DNA from: Acidobacteriaceae bacterium
GTDB taxonomy: Bacteria > Acidobacteriota > Terriglobia > Bryobacterales > Bryobacteraceae
DNA length: 42,747 bases
Assembly: GCA_903970405.1 (NCBI GenBank)
Contig: CAJCIT010000259.1
Coordinates: 1 to 42,747 of the forward strand
Direction: 5' to 3'
Shown: piece after piece, positions 8,061 to 16,593 of the stretch
Position numbering within the stretch: the first letter of the stretch is position 1
Layout of the letters: every line of letters begins with the position of its first letter
The notes under the pieces: model-generated
What the model was told of the DNA's origin: nothing
The model's database searches: none
What the model saw: only the letters and a program-made list of their open reading frames with translations
Translations under genes and position numbers: made by a program

Positions 8061-9008
8061 TTATTCCAGGATTACCGGGTCCCAAGACTTGTCAGGGTTG
8101 AATTGTCTCATCTGAAGGGCGCGCAAGTGAGTGCCGGGGCCTAGATCCTTTTCATAGACGATGCCGTCGTTACTGATGATGAGAGTCCGAATCCCCGAGA
8201 CACCATACTCTGCCGGCCACGCCACCAGCGCGAAGCCGCCGATCATCTTCCCCCCCACCACATAATCGAAGGCGCCACCGGGCGCGTCCGGCCCTTGCGA
8301 CTTCAGCACTCGGAAGAAGTATCCATGGTAAGGTTCCGGCTTGACGGCCCCGGATTTCTCGGCGGAGGCATGCACGAATGCCTGCGTAACAAGACTTCCG
8401 GAACTTCCGTCGGCGTAAAGCCCGTCTTCCTTACCCGGACTACTCACCACCCTTGACGCATACTTGAGCAACGGATCTCCATCATGCGGCGCAGCGGAGT
8501 ACTGCAACTGCGCTTCGGCGTAGCCGCGGCAGATTTCCATGGCGTTCATTTCATTTCTGCCGATCCGGCGCGCGAGAACCTCCACGCCGCCAGTGGCCGA
8601 ATCGAACTGCCATTTTCCATTCTTGCGAACGACAGGCACCGGGAAGGGCCAGGTTTGATCGCCGATCAAGAAAGTCACCCTATCCGGGGTCCGCGAGTCC
8701 GGATCGATCTGAATCTTTTCGTGTGCGGCGCGCGCAAACTCGGCGCGGCTCTCTTTGTCTTCCGCCGGATCGCCGGATTCCACCAGATCCTTGCCCGCGG
8801 GGCCAAAGAGTAAGCGCAGGGTCGCCGTGTCATTGTGTTCCGCCGCGGTCGCGGTTGCCTGAATGAGTTCCTCGGGAGTTGCAAAGGCAAGTGGACCATC
8901 CTTCGAAGCGGCCTGAACCGCGATTGCACCGAACAAGAGTCCAACGGCGAGTAACCGCGCGATTTGCCGCCTGCCGGCTTTTCGATCGATAAAATTGTTG
9001 GTATTCAT
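8061..9008 (-). CDS. DUF2950 family exported protein
   Basis: The 315-residue protein has a signal sequence (AGRRQIARLLAVGLLFGAIAVQAA). The mature part follows the DUF2950 pattern: FATPEELIQA near the start, NGKWQFDSATG in the middle, RNEMNAMEICRGYAEAQ, and a C-terminal FALVAWPAEYGVSGIRTLII. The biochemical role of this family is unknown. It is co-directional with, and 21 bp downstream of, the DUF3300 gene. This pairing recurs in soil acidobacteria and proteobacteria and suggests a shared envelope function. Confidence 0.9.
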   Translation of the reverse strand: MNTNNFIDRKAGRRQIARLLAVGLLFGAIAVQAASKDGPLAFATPEELIQATATAAEHNDTATLRLLFGPAGKDLVESGDPAEDKESRAEFARAAHEKIQIDPDSRTPDRVTFLIGDQTWPFPVPVVRKNGKWQFDSATGGVEVLARRIGRNEMNAMEICRGYAEAQLQYSAAPHDGDPLLKYASRVVSSPGKEDGLYADGSSGSLVTQAFVHASAEKSGAVKPEPYHGYFFRVLKSQGPDAPGGAFDYVVGGKMIGGFALVAWPAEYGVSGIRTLIISNDGIVYEKDLGPGTHLRALQMRQFNPDKSWDPVILE

Positions 9009-9029
9009 CGTAATTCCTCGGTGCTCTTC

Positions 9030-10277
9030 TTAGCGATGTCCCCCGCCGCCGCCATGTCCACCACCGCCACCGCCACGGCCACCCCCGCCACCGCCATGGC
9101 CACCCCCGCCACCGCCGCCGCCGCCACCACCTCTACTGGCCCCGCCGCCGCTGCTGCGGGCGGCGCCGAGACTCGAATAACCGTGGTCACTGTGTGAACT
9201 TGCGGCGCGGCCCTCCCTCACTCCGCTGAACGCGCTGCTGCTGCGTGCGCCGGCGTTCGGGGCAATTTGACGATTGCCCATTCGCTCGGCGCCCGGCTGC
9301 TGACTCGCGCCTCGCATTTGCGTTTGCGCGGCGCGCGCTTGCAGATTCTGGCGCGAGCCGGCGCCGTAGCGGTTTGAGAGCGCGGCATTTGAATACGGGA
9401 CACCCTCCCGATGCGACGCGTCATGCGTCCATTGGCTTCGCCCGGTCAAGCTGGCGCTATCTCTGGAGTTGAAGTTATAGCGGTGAATAAAGTTGTTATT
9501 GACGAAAATGCCGCCGCCACGGCCACCCCAGCCGGCCTGCCAACCCCACCCGCCGCCAAAATACAGCCCCATTTGGATGCCGAAGCCCCAGCCGAAATAA
9601 ACCCCTGAACCGAAGCTGGGGTAATACCAATTCGCATAGGGATAGTAAAGGGACGGTCCCCAAATGAGCGATGGATCGTATTGCGGTATGTAGATGGTCT
9701 GCGGATTCGCGGGTTCAATTTGAACGATGGGTTGGCCCGAGTCGTTCTGGTTTGTCACCGTCTCCTGGGCGTTCGAAGACAATCTCCCTGACTGCTCCGC
9801 CTTGGCTCGCATCCTCTGAACGGCGTCCATTACCTCTGCCTGTTGACTTAGGAAAGCGTTTCCAAGACTTGTGGTCCAGGTGATGTCCTGGTTCAACCTT
9901 TTGACAACGTCAGGAAAGATCGCCAGCGCCTGGATGCTCGGGTCCCAGTTTTGCTGTTGGGCGCCCTGAGTCAGGGCAGGGCCCGCGAGCGTGGGATTGC
10001 GTTGGGCCCACTGCGACAATTGAACAAGTTCAAGCGGATAGGTGGACGCCACAAGAATCTGACTCAGCAGCGGATCGGGATAAAGCGCGATCGGCGCGAC
10101 AAGATTATCGAGTTGATCGGGTGACAGGGTCTGCCCAGGGGGAGGGATTGCCGGGGGCTCTTGGGCCGATAACAAGCCTTCCGGCGAAACCAGTAGCGCG
10201 GCAAGGAAACAGACTCCAGCCAGCAAGGCGCCTACTGACGAGGACAAATAGCGATAGCGTTTCAATTGATTTGACAT
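9030..10277 (-). CDS. DUF3300 family exported protein with Gly/His-rich tail
   Basis: About 415 residues from the ATG at 10277; a GTG at 10310 would add 11. A signal peptide (LLAGVCFLAALLVSPEGLLSAQ) is followed by the DUF3300 hallmark DQLDNLVAPIALYPDPLLSQ. Next come YVPQYDP-like (IPQYDPSLIWGP) and Tyr/Trp/Gly-rich segments. The last 30 or so residues are almost only glycine with scattered His and Arg, a low-complexity tail that could be flexible or bind metal. Function is unknown. The DUF2950 gene 21 bp downstream is probably in the same operon. The tail is encoded by a GC-rich simple repeat at about 9033-9130. Confidence 0.9.
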   Translation of the reverse strand: MSNQLKRYRYLSSSVGALLAGVCFLAALLVSPEGLLSAQEPPAIPPPGQTLSPDQLDNLVAPIALYPDPLLSQILVASTYPLELVQLSQWAQRNPTLAGPALTQGAQQQNWDPSIQALAIFPDVVKRLNQDITWTTSLGNAFLSQQAEVMDAVQRMRAKAEQSGRLSSNAQETVTNQNDSGQPIVQIEPANPQTIYIPQYDPSLIWGPSLYYPYANWYYPSFGSGVYFGWGFGIQMGLYFGGGWGWQAGWGGRGGGIFVNNNFIHRYNFNSRDSASLTGRSQWTHDASHREGVPYSNAALSNRYGAGSRQNLQARAAQTQMRGASQQPGAERMGNRQIAPNAGARSSSAFSGVREGRAASSHSDHGYSSLGAARSSGGGASRGGGGGGGGGGGHGGGGGGRGGGGGGHGGGGGHR

Positions 10278-10486
10278 CCTCTCGACTCGTTCACTTTCGG
10301 ACAAACGCACGAAGAGTTACTTTGAGCTAAGTGAGCATGAATGGGGCCATCGTGGCCCTGACGCGTTAACGAGCGTTCTACACTCTGGAAGCTGTGCGGG
10401 ACTGACGGCGACGCGTCAAGTGACGCCCGATGGTCAGCGGGGCTGGCTCACCTGCTTGCATCATTGAGTCTCTTCCCACGAGAATG

Positions 10487-10785
10487 ACATTGGAGCCTAT
10501 CTTGACCCTCGAACCGGCGGCATTATTTTCCGGAATTCTGCTTCTGTCCGCTCCTGCACCGCAGGCCGTCTCCGAATCTTCTCCGTCGTCCGGCAAATAC
10601 ATCAGTGCGGATCGGTCATTTGAATTGACCGTACCTCCCGGCTACGCCGTCGAGACCGGCAAAGAGAAGCCTAGCCGTTTCGTATATACCGGTCTGCCAC
10701 GATGATTCGCTGGTGTGCATCGCCTATCCGCCAGGCCCTTACCAGGGAACCACTTTCGGGGACGCAGCAGTGGAAGTCACTCTGA
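10487..10785 (+). pseudogene. Remnant of a secreted hypothetical gene (frameshifted, 3' truncated)
   Basis: Two frames read as one protein if a frameshift near 10685 is allowed. The first gives a signal-like LFSGILLLSAP and SGKYISADRSFELTVPPGY. The second continues CHDDSLVCIAYPPGPYQG and TTFGDAAVEV. From memory this pattern resembles a class of small secreted acidobacterial hypotheticals (a Cys-containing CIAYP core followed by GTxFxxAAxxV). After about 10785 the similarity stops and the sequence becomes the antisense of another fragment. With both a frameshift and a truncated end it is called a pseudogene. Confidence 0.5.
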
Positions 10786-11281
10786 TGTCCGCGTGGCGGC
10801 GTCAGCATTTTGTTCCGATCCCTCACCTCGGCGGAATCCACGCCATCTCCTCGCTTGTAGCAGGGGCGAGTGACTCGTGGCGGCCGGAATGCTTTTCCTG
10901 CTTCAAAAAGAGTCGTTTTCGAGAAGCAGAATTGTTGGCCATGGCTTTCCCGAGTTCGGCTGAGATCGAGGGTCTGCGTATACCAGTCGTCGGTCAGATA
11001 CTGCATCCGCGACTCCGTATTCAAGACCTCGTCGAGGCGCCCCTTGCTCAAGTCGAACACCAACAAGTCCCTTCCCGCGGTTCCGGCTCCGCCGGAGTCC
11101 GACTCGATAACAAGTTCGTTCGCACCTTCTCCCGTAAGATCCAGCAAGCGGATGCCCTGCAAAGAGGAATGATGGACGTTTCCAGCAGATACCGTTCCTT
11201 TACGGCCCAGGCGGCGGTTACTGCGCGGCACCTTTGAGCTAGAGACATCCACTAGCTTAGTTACACCCCGCAAGCGGCGAC
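10786..11281 (-). pseudogene. Remnant of a hypothetical protein gene (5' truncated, stop lost)
   Basis: The minus-strand frame 11309 to 10671 holds a convincing protein-like core at about 11165-10800: LLDLTGEGANELVIESDSGG, LLVFDLSKGRLDEVLNTESR, YTQTLDLSRTRESHGQQFCF, and FRPPRVTRPCYKRGDGVD followed by RNKMLTP. This resembles a hypothetical family with an FG-GAP-like opening. Its start codon and first residues (MVAQASAL) come from the repeat at 11288-11308, so the original 5' end is missing. Beyond about 10797 the frame runs antisense through the neighbouring remnant, so the original stop is also lost. The function of the intact family is unknown. Confidence 0.5.
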
Positions 11282-11287
11282 ATTCCA

Positions 11288-11308
11288 AAGCTGAAGCCTG
11301 GGCCACCA
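11288..11308. repeat. Partial copy of repeat family B
   Basis: AAGCTGAAGCCTG followed by GGCCACCA matches one arm of the compound repeat at 24086-24143. It lies in the short gap between the decayed gene and the MutS-like gene, and supplies the apparent start of the decayed frame. Confidence 0.7.
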
Positions 11309-11314
11309 AGTCTC

Positions 11315-13126
11315 TCAGACGTCAAGGCCCACGGCGCGCATCAGCGCCAGCGCATTGCTGCGAGTAACCACGCCCGGTTGCAGGCGGTAATCGAATTCAA
11401 CGCGGCCGTCGATAATCTTGTCGTCGAAATGGACATTCGCGGCGGCGGTGGAGAGGTCATCGGCGAGGCCGGCCAGGGCCAGATCGTGGGTAGTTATGCA
11501 CCCAATTGCCCCCCGTTCGAGCAGACCTTTGACGATGGCGGCCGCGCCGATGCGGCGGTCGTGAGAGTTTGTACCGCTGAGCAGTTCATCGAGCAGGAAG
11601 AGGACCGGCGGAAGCGATTCGCTGCGATCCATAATCTGACGAATGCGGGTGATTTCAGCATAGAAACGCGAGCGGCCTTCCTGGAGGGAGTCCACGGTGC
11701 GGATGGAGGCGCCGGTTTGGAGGGGAGAGAGCCGGAAGGCGCGGGCGGCAACGGGCGCACCGGCTGAGCCAAGAATGGTGTTGAGGCCGATGGCGCGGAG
11801 AAGCGTGCTCTTGCCCGACATGTTGGAGCCGCTGACGATCCACAGGCGCGGCGTGGTTAAACAGGCAGGTGTTTGACCGATGGCGACGTCGTTGGGCACG
11901 GCATGGGCGGCGGGAATCAACGGATGGGTGAGACCCTCCGCTGAAATGTGCGGATGCGAGTGGTTGAAGAGAGCGGGGAACGTCCACAGGGGGCGTTCGT
12001 AAGCGAGGCAGGCAAGGGACGAGAGAGCCTCAAACTCTCCGGCCGCGGAAAGCCAGGCGGCGATGTGCGTTCCGCTGTGGCGGCGCCAGGCTTCGAGCGC
12101 AAAGGCGAGTTGCTGGCGAATCAGCAGGATGGGCGAGGCGATGCGCATGAGGACGTGATCTGAAGAATCGAGCCATTCGGTAAGGCGTTCAAGGCGCGCG
12201 ATGCGCTGAGAGGCGCGCGCTCCGGAAAGGTTGAACAAGGATTGAAGCGCGGCGAGCTTCGGAGCTTCAAAGCGCTCCTGTTCCAGGCGGGCGATTAATG
12301 TATGCAGAATGCGGAGATCGCGGGCAGGGGTCTCGACCGAACCCAGTACTTCAGTGACACCGTGACGCAGTGAGGCGATGAAGATTGCGTTAAGCGAGAG
12401 CGCGATAAGAATAGCGCTGATGGGCACGGCCTTCACGGTGAAGAAGGCGGCGACGGCGGCGACCGTGAGGATGGCCAGAACGAGACCCAACGGCGGTGCG
12501 GAGGCGGGGAATGAGACGGCGGGCGCCGTGCTCCAGGCGATCAGCGATTCAGGGTGGACTTCAGCGCGAACGTCATCGCCGAGCAGGGCAACGTCTTCAC
12601 GCAGATCGAGACGGATCTTGAGTTCCCGCACGGCCGATTGGCGGTGAAGAACCTCGTCATGAGGCGCGGGCGATAGCAGCCAGGCTGCAAGCGTCTGCTC
12701 GCCGGTGGCGGTGCGGGCAATGGAGAGTAATTCAAAGAGCGAACCTTTTCCAAAGAGATCGAGGTCGGCCGCATAGATGTGGCCGGGATTCTGAAAGGCA
12801 GCGCCATCGTACCCCGCGCCGGCCCAGGCATCGTCAAGGCGCAAGAGCCCGCGCTCATAGAAGCGGAGAGCGCGGCGGGCAAGAGTCTGGCGCCGGGCAG
12901 TCCGGGCGTGCCAGACGACCAAGACCACGAATAGGAGTGCGGGCAGAAGCAATAACCAGCCGCTCAAGAGAGAGCGTCCGAAGGCCAGCCATGCGATGCA
13001 AAGGATGAAGATGGAAAGGCGTAAGTACCCGATCAGGGAAGAGCGCCGATCTAAGGATTCCAACTCCAAGCGCCGCGACGCATGGCGGTCCCGATAGGCA
13101 GCGCGCGGATCTGGGAGTGACTCCAT
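11315..13126 (-). CDS. MutS-like ATPase with N-terminal membrane segments
   Basis: The 603-residue protein ends in a MutS domain V ATPase. The Walker A is GSNMSGKS (433-440), the Walker B VLFLLDE (508-514) is followed by LLSGTNSHDRR, and ITTHDLALA follows as the switch histidine. The mismatch-recognition domains of MutS are absent. Instead there are two hydrophobic hairpins at about 31-72 and 212-252, so it is likely membrane-bound. This branch (MutS-related, also common in Bacteroidetes) has no established function and should not be taken as a mismatch-repair enzyme. It is divergent from the slipin gene, with a repeat hairpin between them. Confidence 0.88.
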   Translation of the reverse strand: MESLPDPRAAYRDRHASRRLELESLDRRSSLIGYLRLSIFILCIAWLAFGRSLLSGWLLLLPALLFVVLVVWHARTARRQTLARRALRFYERGLLRLDDAWAGAGYDGAAFQNPGHIYAADLDLFGKGSLFELLSIARTATGEQTLAAWLLSPAPHDEVLHRQSAVRELKIRLDLREDVALLGDDVRAEVHPESLIAWSTAPAVSFPASAPPLGLVLAILTVAAVAAFFTVKAVPISAILIALSLNAIFIASLRHGVTEVLGSVETPARDLRILHTLIARLEQERFEAPKLAALQSLFNLSGARASQRIARLERLTEWLDSSDHVLMRIASPILLIRQQLAFALEAWRRHSGTHIAAWLSAAGEFEALSSLACLAYERPLWTFPALFNHSHPHISAEGLTHPLIPAAHAVPNDVAIGQTPACLTTPRLWIVSGSNMSGKSTLLRAIGLNTILGSAGAPVAARAFRLSPLQTGASIRTVDSLQEGRSRFYAEITRIRQIMDRSESLPPVLFLLDELLSGTNSHDRRIGAAAIVKGLLERGAIGCITTHDLALAGLADDLSTAAANVHFDDKIIDGRVEFDYRLQPGVVTRSNALALMRAVGLDV

Positions 13127-13135
13127 TGAGGATAT

Positions 13136-13164
13136 GGTGGCACGGACTTTAGTCCGTGGCTGAA
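13136..13164. repeat. Palindromic repeat, family B, short copy
   Basis: TGGTGGC is followed by the perfect hairpin CACGGACTTTAGTCCGTG (8-bp stem, TT loop). The layout parallels 24086-24106, where TGGTGGC precedes AGGCTTTAGCCT. It lies in the 82-bp gap between two divergent genes, so it could act as a promoter-region element as well as a mobile palindrome. Confidence 0.7.
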
Positions 13165-13208
13165 AGGCGGCCGCTCCTAGATCGCATTTACATGATAGGC
13201 TTGCTCGT

Positions 13209-13991
13209 ATGATTTTGCCCGGTGTAGCGCTGGTAGTGGTATTGGTCCTGTTGTCCGGCGTGCGGATCGCCAGAGAATATCAGCGCGCGGTGGTGTTCCG
13301 ATTAGGACGCTACACCGGGTTGCGCGGCCCCGGTCGGTTCTGGCTGATTCCGCTCGGTATCGAAAACGAAACCCGCATCGACCTCCGGGTGGTCACCGCT
13401 CCTATCGAGCAGCAGGAAACCATTACGCGCGACAGCGTGACGGTGAAGGTGAACGCCGTTCTCTGGTATCGCGTCAGCGATCCGCAGAAAGCTGTTCTCA
13501 ATGTGGAGAATTTCCGCGTTGCCGTTCAGCAGGTAGCGCTGACGAGCCTGCGAAACGTGATCGGCCAGCATGACTTGGACGAGGTTTTGAAGGCGCGCGA
13601 CCAGATCAATAGCATATTGAGCCGGAACGTATCGGAGAATATCACTCCCTGGGGAGTCGCCGTCGAATTGCTGGAGATGAAGGACGTGGAGATTCCTCAG
13701 GACATGCAGCGCGTCATGGCCATGGAAGCGGAGGCGATGCGGGAGAAGCGCGCCCGCATCATCAAAGCGGAAGCCGAACTGGAGGCGTCCAAGAAACTGG
13801 CCGAGGCAGCGCAATTGATGGTGGGGAACCCAGCCGCGCTCGAATTGCGCCGCATGCAGATGGTGGCGGAGGTAGGCGCGGAGAACAACAGCACCACCGT
13901 GATTATGATGCCGGCCGAGTTTGTTCACATGGCAGGAAGTCTGTCAACGTTTCTGCAAGGCAAGCGTGCCCCCTCCGAGCCGGCGGCGTGA
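13209..13991 (+). CDS. Slipin (stomatin-like SPFH-domain protein)
   Basis: The 260-residue protein has an N-terminal membrane anchor (LPGVALVVVLVLLSGV) and then an SPFH domain: EYQRAVVFRLGRYTGLRGPG, IDLRVVTAPIEQQETITRD, and VKVNAVLWYRVSDPQKAVLN. A charged helix rich in Glu, Ala and Lys follows (AEAMREKRARIIKAEAELEA). This is the bacterial stomatin/slipin arrangement; such proteins oligomerise in membrane microdomains and often regulate a membrane protease (NfeD type). No NfeD gene lies alongside. The C-terminal VIMMPAEFVHMAGSLSTFLQ is typical of the subgroup. It ends 10 bp before the convergent glycosidase gene. Confidence 0.93.
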   Translation: MILPGVALVVVLVLLSGVRIAREYQRAVVFRLGRYTGLRGPGRFWLIPLGIENETRIDLRVVTAPIEQQETITRDSVTVKVNAVLWYRVSDPQKAVLNVENFRVAVQQVALTSLRNVIGQHDLDEVLKARDQINSILSRNVSENITPWGVAVELLEMKDVEIPQDMQRVMAMEAEAMREKRARIIKAEAELEASKKLAEAAQLMVGNPAALELRRMQMVAEVGAENNSTTVIMMPAEFVHMAGSLSTFLQGKRAPSEPAA

Positions 13992-14001
13992 GCTCGCGCG
14001 G

Positions 14002-16122
14002 TCACAACGGCTTATCCTCCTCAACGATGGCGACATCCCAGGCGCCCACCGTAAGCCTTGCCGAGGGTTGAACCGGATGTCCGCCGGTCAACTCCGTGCC
14101 AGCGCCATAAGAGTAAGAAAATGTTTGAGATACACTCGAATAGTTCAAGTAGTAATGGATGCGCCGGCCGCTATTCCCGACGCCGTGCTTAACGCGGACT
14201 GTCGCCGGTAATTGCTGATCCGCGCCAGTGAGGCCCGCTTTCTGCAAGACCTCTAGTAAGAGAGTGCGTTGGATGGCGTCGCTCACCATGGTGCCTTCGT
14301 AGGTCAGCGTCCCCGAGCCAAACTGGTTGCGCGTGATGGCGGGCCAACGGCCGAAGAATGGATGGTCATAGGTGGCAAGAGTCTGGGCGTGCTCGGGCAT
14401 CAGAAACTCGGCCCAGTATTCCACTTTATTGTCACTCCCAACGTGGAATGGATCGCCTTTCAGCGCCAGAGGCGTTTCGAGGTTTGAGAATTCCTGGTAG
14501 CTGAAGCCAGCCGCCGCTCGGAGCGGGCCGGGCTGGCGGACGAACCGAACCATGGAGTTTTCGTTGGCAAAGCCGCTCTTAAAGGTCATCACCACGTGGC
14601 CGCCGCCTTTGACGTAGGCCGCAATCTTCTCAAGCAGGGCGTCCTCGGCAATGTAAAGAGCCGGAACAATCAGAACTTTGTAACGCGAGAAATCGGGGTC
14701 TTCCGGGAAGACGTAATCGCAGCCGGCGTTGGCCATGTAAAGGATGCGATGGAACTGCTCAACCAGCGTGTTGTAGTTGGCGATGGGGGGAGGGAACGAC
14801 CACTTCCCGCCGGCGGCGTGCGTGAAGGGCATGAAGTCGATAGCGTTGGCGGAATCGACGCTATAGAGTATCGCCACGTCGTTCTTGACCTTGAGATTCG
14901 CCAGGCGGGGGCCGAACTTTAGTAATTCGTGCGCCACCTTGGAGACTTCGGCGTAAGCCCGGTTAGGTTCGAGGTCATGCGACAGTACCCCTTTCCAATA
15001 AGTCTCCTGACCGGCGTGGATGGAGTGCCAGTGCCAGTATTCAACCATGTTGGCGCCGCTCGAAAGATGAGTGTAAACGTCCAGCCTGAGCTGGCCGTCA
15101 TAAGGCGGGAACTGCCAGGCGGAGGTCCAATCGGTGCTCTGGGCATTGGTTTCGGTGACCAGGTAATTGTCATGTTTCAGTGAGCGATAGAAGTCGCCCA
15201 TGGCGGCCTGCTCTTCGCCATCCATCTGATCCTGAGTGCCGTGATAAGGATTGATGGCAACCACGTCAAGCGTGCGTGCCACGCGCCATTCGTTCACGTC
15301 GCGATGCTTACCGTCTGAGAAGTCATGGGTAACGAACTGATCGGGCCGCCGGTACTCGCGGACCAGGGCGGCCTGCCAGCTTAGGTAATCTGTGACGCGT
15401 ATCTGCTGCCAGCGGGACCATTCAAGTTTGTAGGCGGTGCTGGTGGCGCTGTCGCGCGTGGGAAGATCCTCCCACTTATTGACGTCTTCGCCCCAGTAAT
15501 TGAGCAGCCAGGCTTTGTTCAGAGCTTGCGGGGTCCCGAACTTTTCGCGGAGATGGTTCACAAAGCCAGCAAAGACGTCGGGATTCGATGCGCCATAGGA
15601 ACCGGTCTCATTATCCACTTGCCAGCCGATGACGGCGGGATTGTCGCGGTAGTGTTCCACCAGCTTGCGGATGATGCGCTGCGCGTAGAAGCGGAAGGTG
15701 GGATTATCGGTGTCCATGTTCTGACGCATGCCATAGAAGGTTGGCGCGCCGCCGAGCGGACGGGCCAGGATCTCCGGATGCGAGTGATACATCCACGTGG
15801 GGATTGAGTATGTGGGAGTGCCCATGATCACCTTGATGCCGGCCTTGCCCATGGCGTCAACCACGCGATCCATCCATTGGTATTCGAAGTGGCCGTCTTC
15901 GGGTTCCCAGAGGCTCCAGGTGGATTCGCCCATGCGAACCACGGAGATACCGGCTTCTTTCATCAAGGCGACGTCTTTTTCGAGACGCTCATACGGCATG
16001 TACTCGTGATAGTAAGCGGCGCCGTAAAGGACCTGGGGGAACGGAGGGCGGATCGTGTCATCAGCCGGAGCGATTAGGGGCAACACCGCGAGCAGGAGCA
16101 CGGCTCGTGAAAGCGTTTGCAT
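14002..16122 (-). CDS. Exported GH42-family glycoside hydrolase (beta-galactosidase)
   Basis: The 706-residue protein starts with a signal peptide (MQTLSRAVLLLAVLPLIAPA), so it probably acts in the periplasm or outside. The GH42 barrel follows: VLYGAAYYHEYMPYERLEKD, the acid/base Glu172 in GWQVDNETG, and the nucleophile Glu324 in LVTETNAQS. A trimerisation domain of the class I glutamine amidotransferase-like fold follows (about 410-620), then a small beta domain. The family cleaves beta-D-galactosides and, in soil bacteria, plant galactans and arabinosides. The precise sugar cannot be read from sequence. Neighbouring genes give no pathway context. Confidence 0.92.
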   Translation of the reverse strand: MQTLSRAVLLLAVLPLIAPADDTIRPPFPQVLYGAAYYHEYMPYERLEKDVALMKEAGISVVRMGESTWSLWEPEDGHFEYQWMDRVVDAMGKAGIKVIMGTPTYSIPTWMYHSHPEILARPLGGAPTFYGMRQNMDTDNPTFRFYAQRIIRKLVEHYRDNPAVIGWQVDNETGSYGASNPDVFAGFVNHLREKFGTPQALNKAWLLNYWGEDVNKWEDLPTRDSATSTAYKLEWSRWQQIRVTDYLSWQAALVREYRRPDQFVTHDFSDGKHRDVNEWRVARTLDVVAINPYHGTQDQMDGEEQAAMGDFYRSLKHDNYLVTETNAQSTDWTSAWQFPPYDGQLRLDVYTHLSSGANMVEYWHWHSIHAGQETYWKGVLSHDLEPNRAYAEVSKVAHELLKFGPRLANLKVKNDVAILYSVDSANAIDFMPFTHAAGGKWSFPPPIANYNTLVEQFHRILYMANAGCDYVFPEDPDFSRYKVLIVPALYIAEDALLEKIAAYVKGGGHVVMTFKSGFANENSMVRFVRQPGPLRAAAGFSYQEFSNLETPLALKGDPFHVGSDNKVEYWAEFLMPEHAQTLATYDHPFFGRWPAITRNQFGSGTLTYEGTMVSDAIQRTLLLEVLQKAGLTGADQQLPATVRVKHGVGNSGRRIHYYLNYSSVSQTFSYSYGAGTELTGGHPVQPSARLTVGAWDVAIVEEDKPL

Positions 16123-16207
16123 AACGATTGGCAGGATATCAAGTTTTTACATTGGGGCTTTCCGTTGGTTAGTGCCGGACTGAGAGACCTTGTATGATGT
16201 AGGGCGC

Positions 16208-16558
16208 ATGAAAAAATACCTTGTTCTTTATCAATCGGACGGGGCCTTGAGCGGTATCTCCGTCTCTGAAATGTTGGCGAAGTCGACGCCTGAGCAGTTG
16301 GCGGCAGGAATGGCGGCTTGGCGAACCTGGCATGAGAAGTGCGGAAGCTCTTGTCTGGACCTGGGCGCACCTCTTGAGAAGTCAACAACCGTGGCGGGAG
16401 GGTCGGCGAGTTCGGGCAAGACCACGATCACCGGCTCTTCGCTGACGCGGGCGGGTTCGATGGAAGAGGCTGGGACGCTTATGAAGGATCACCCGCACTT
16501 CCATATGCCGGGAGCGTCGGTTCAGATACTCGAGTGCGTGGCGATACCGGGGATGTGA
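16208..16558 (+). CDS. YCII/DGPF-like small protein
   Basis: 116 residues from the ATG at 16208; an ATG at 16190 adds six residues. MKKYLVLYQSD at the start, the central AAWRTWHEKCGSSCLDLGAP and the C-terminal SMEEAGTLMKDHPHF resemble the YCII/DGPF fold (a ferredoxin-like alpha-beta domain) found in small enzymes and in proteins encoded near ECF sigma factors. No catalytic assignment can be made. It stands alone between two minus-strand genes. Confidence 0.75.
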   Translation: MKKYLVLYQSDGALSGISVSEMLAKSTPEQLAAGMAAWRTWHEKCGSSCLDLGAPLEKSTTVAGGSASSGKTTITGSSLTRAGSMEEAGTLMKDHPHFHMPGASVQILECVAIPGM

Positions 16559-16593
16559 AGCGGCGCCTCGCATCCTGTTCCGGCGAAAGCCAA

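Noticed and set aside
11315-13126. Annotation as mismatch-repair MutS
   Set aside because: Domains I-IV are missing and membrane segments are present; only the ATPase domain is shared.
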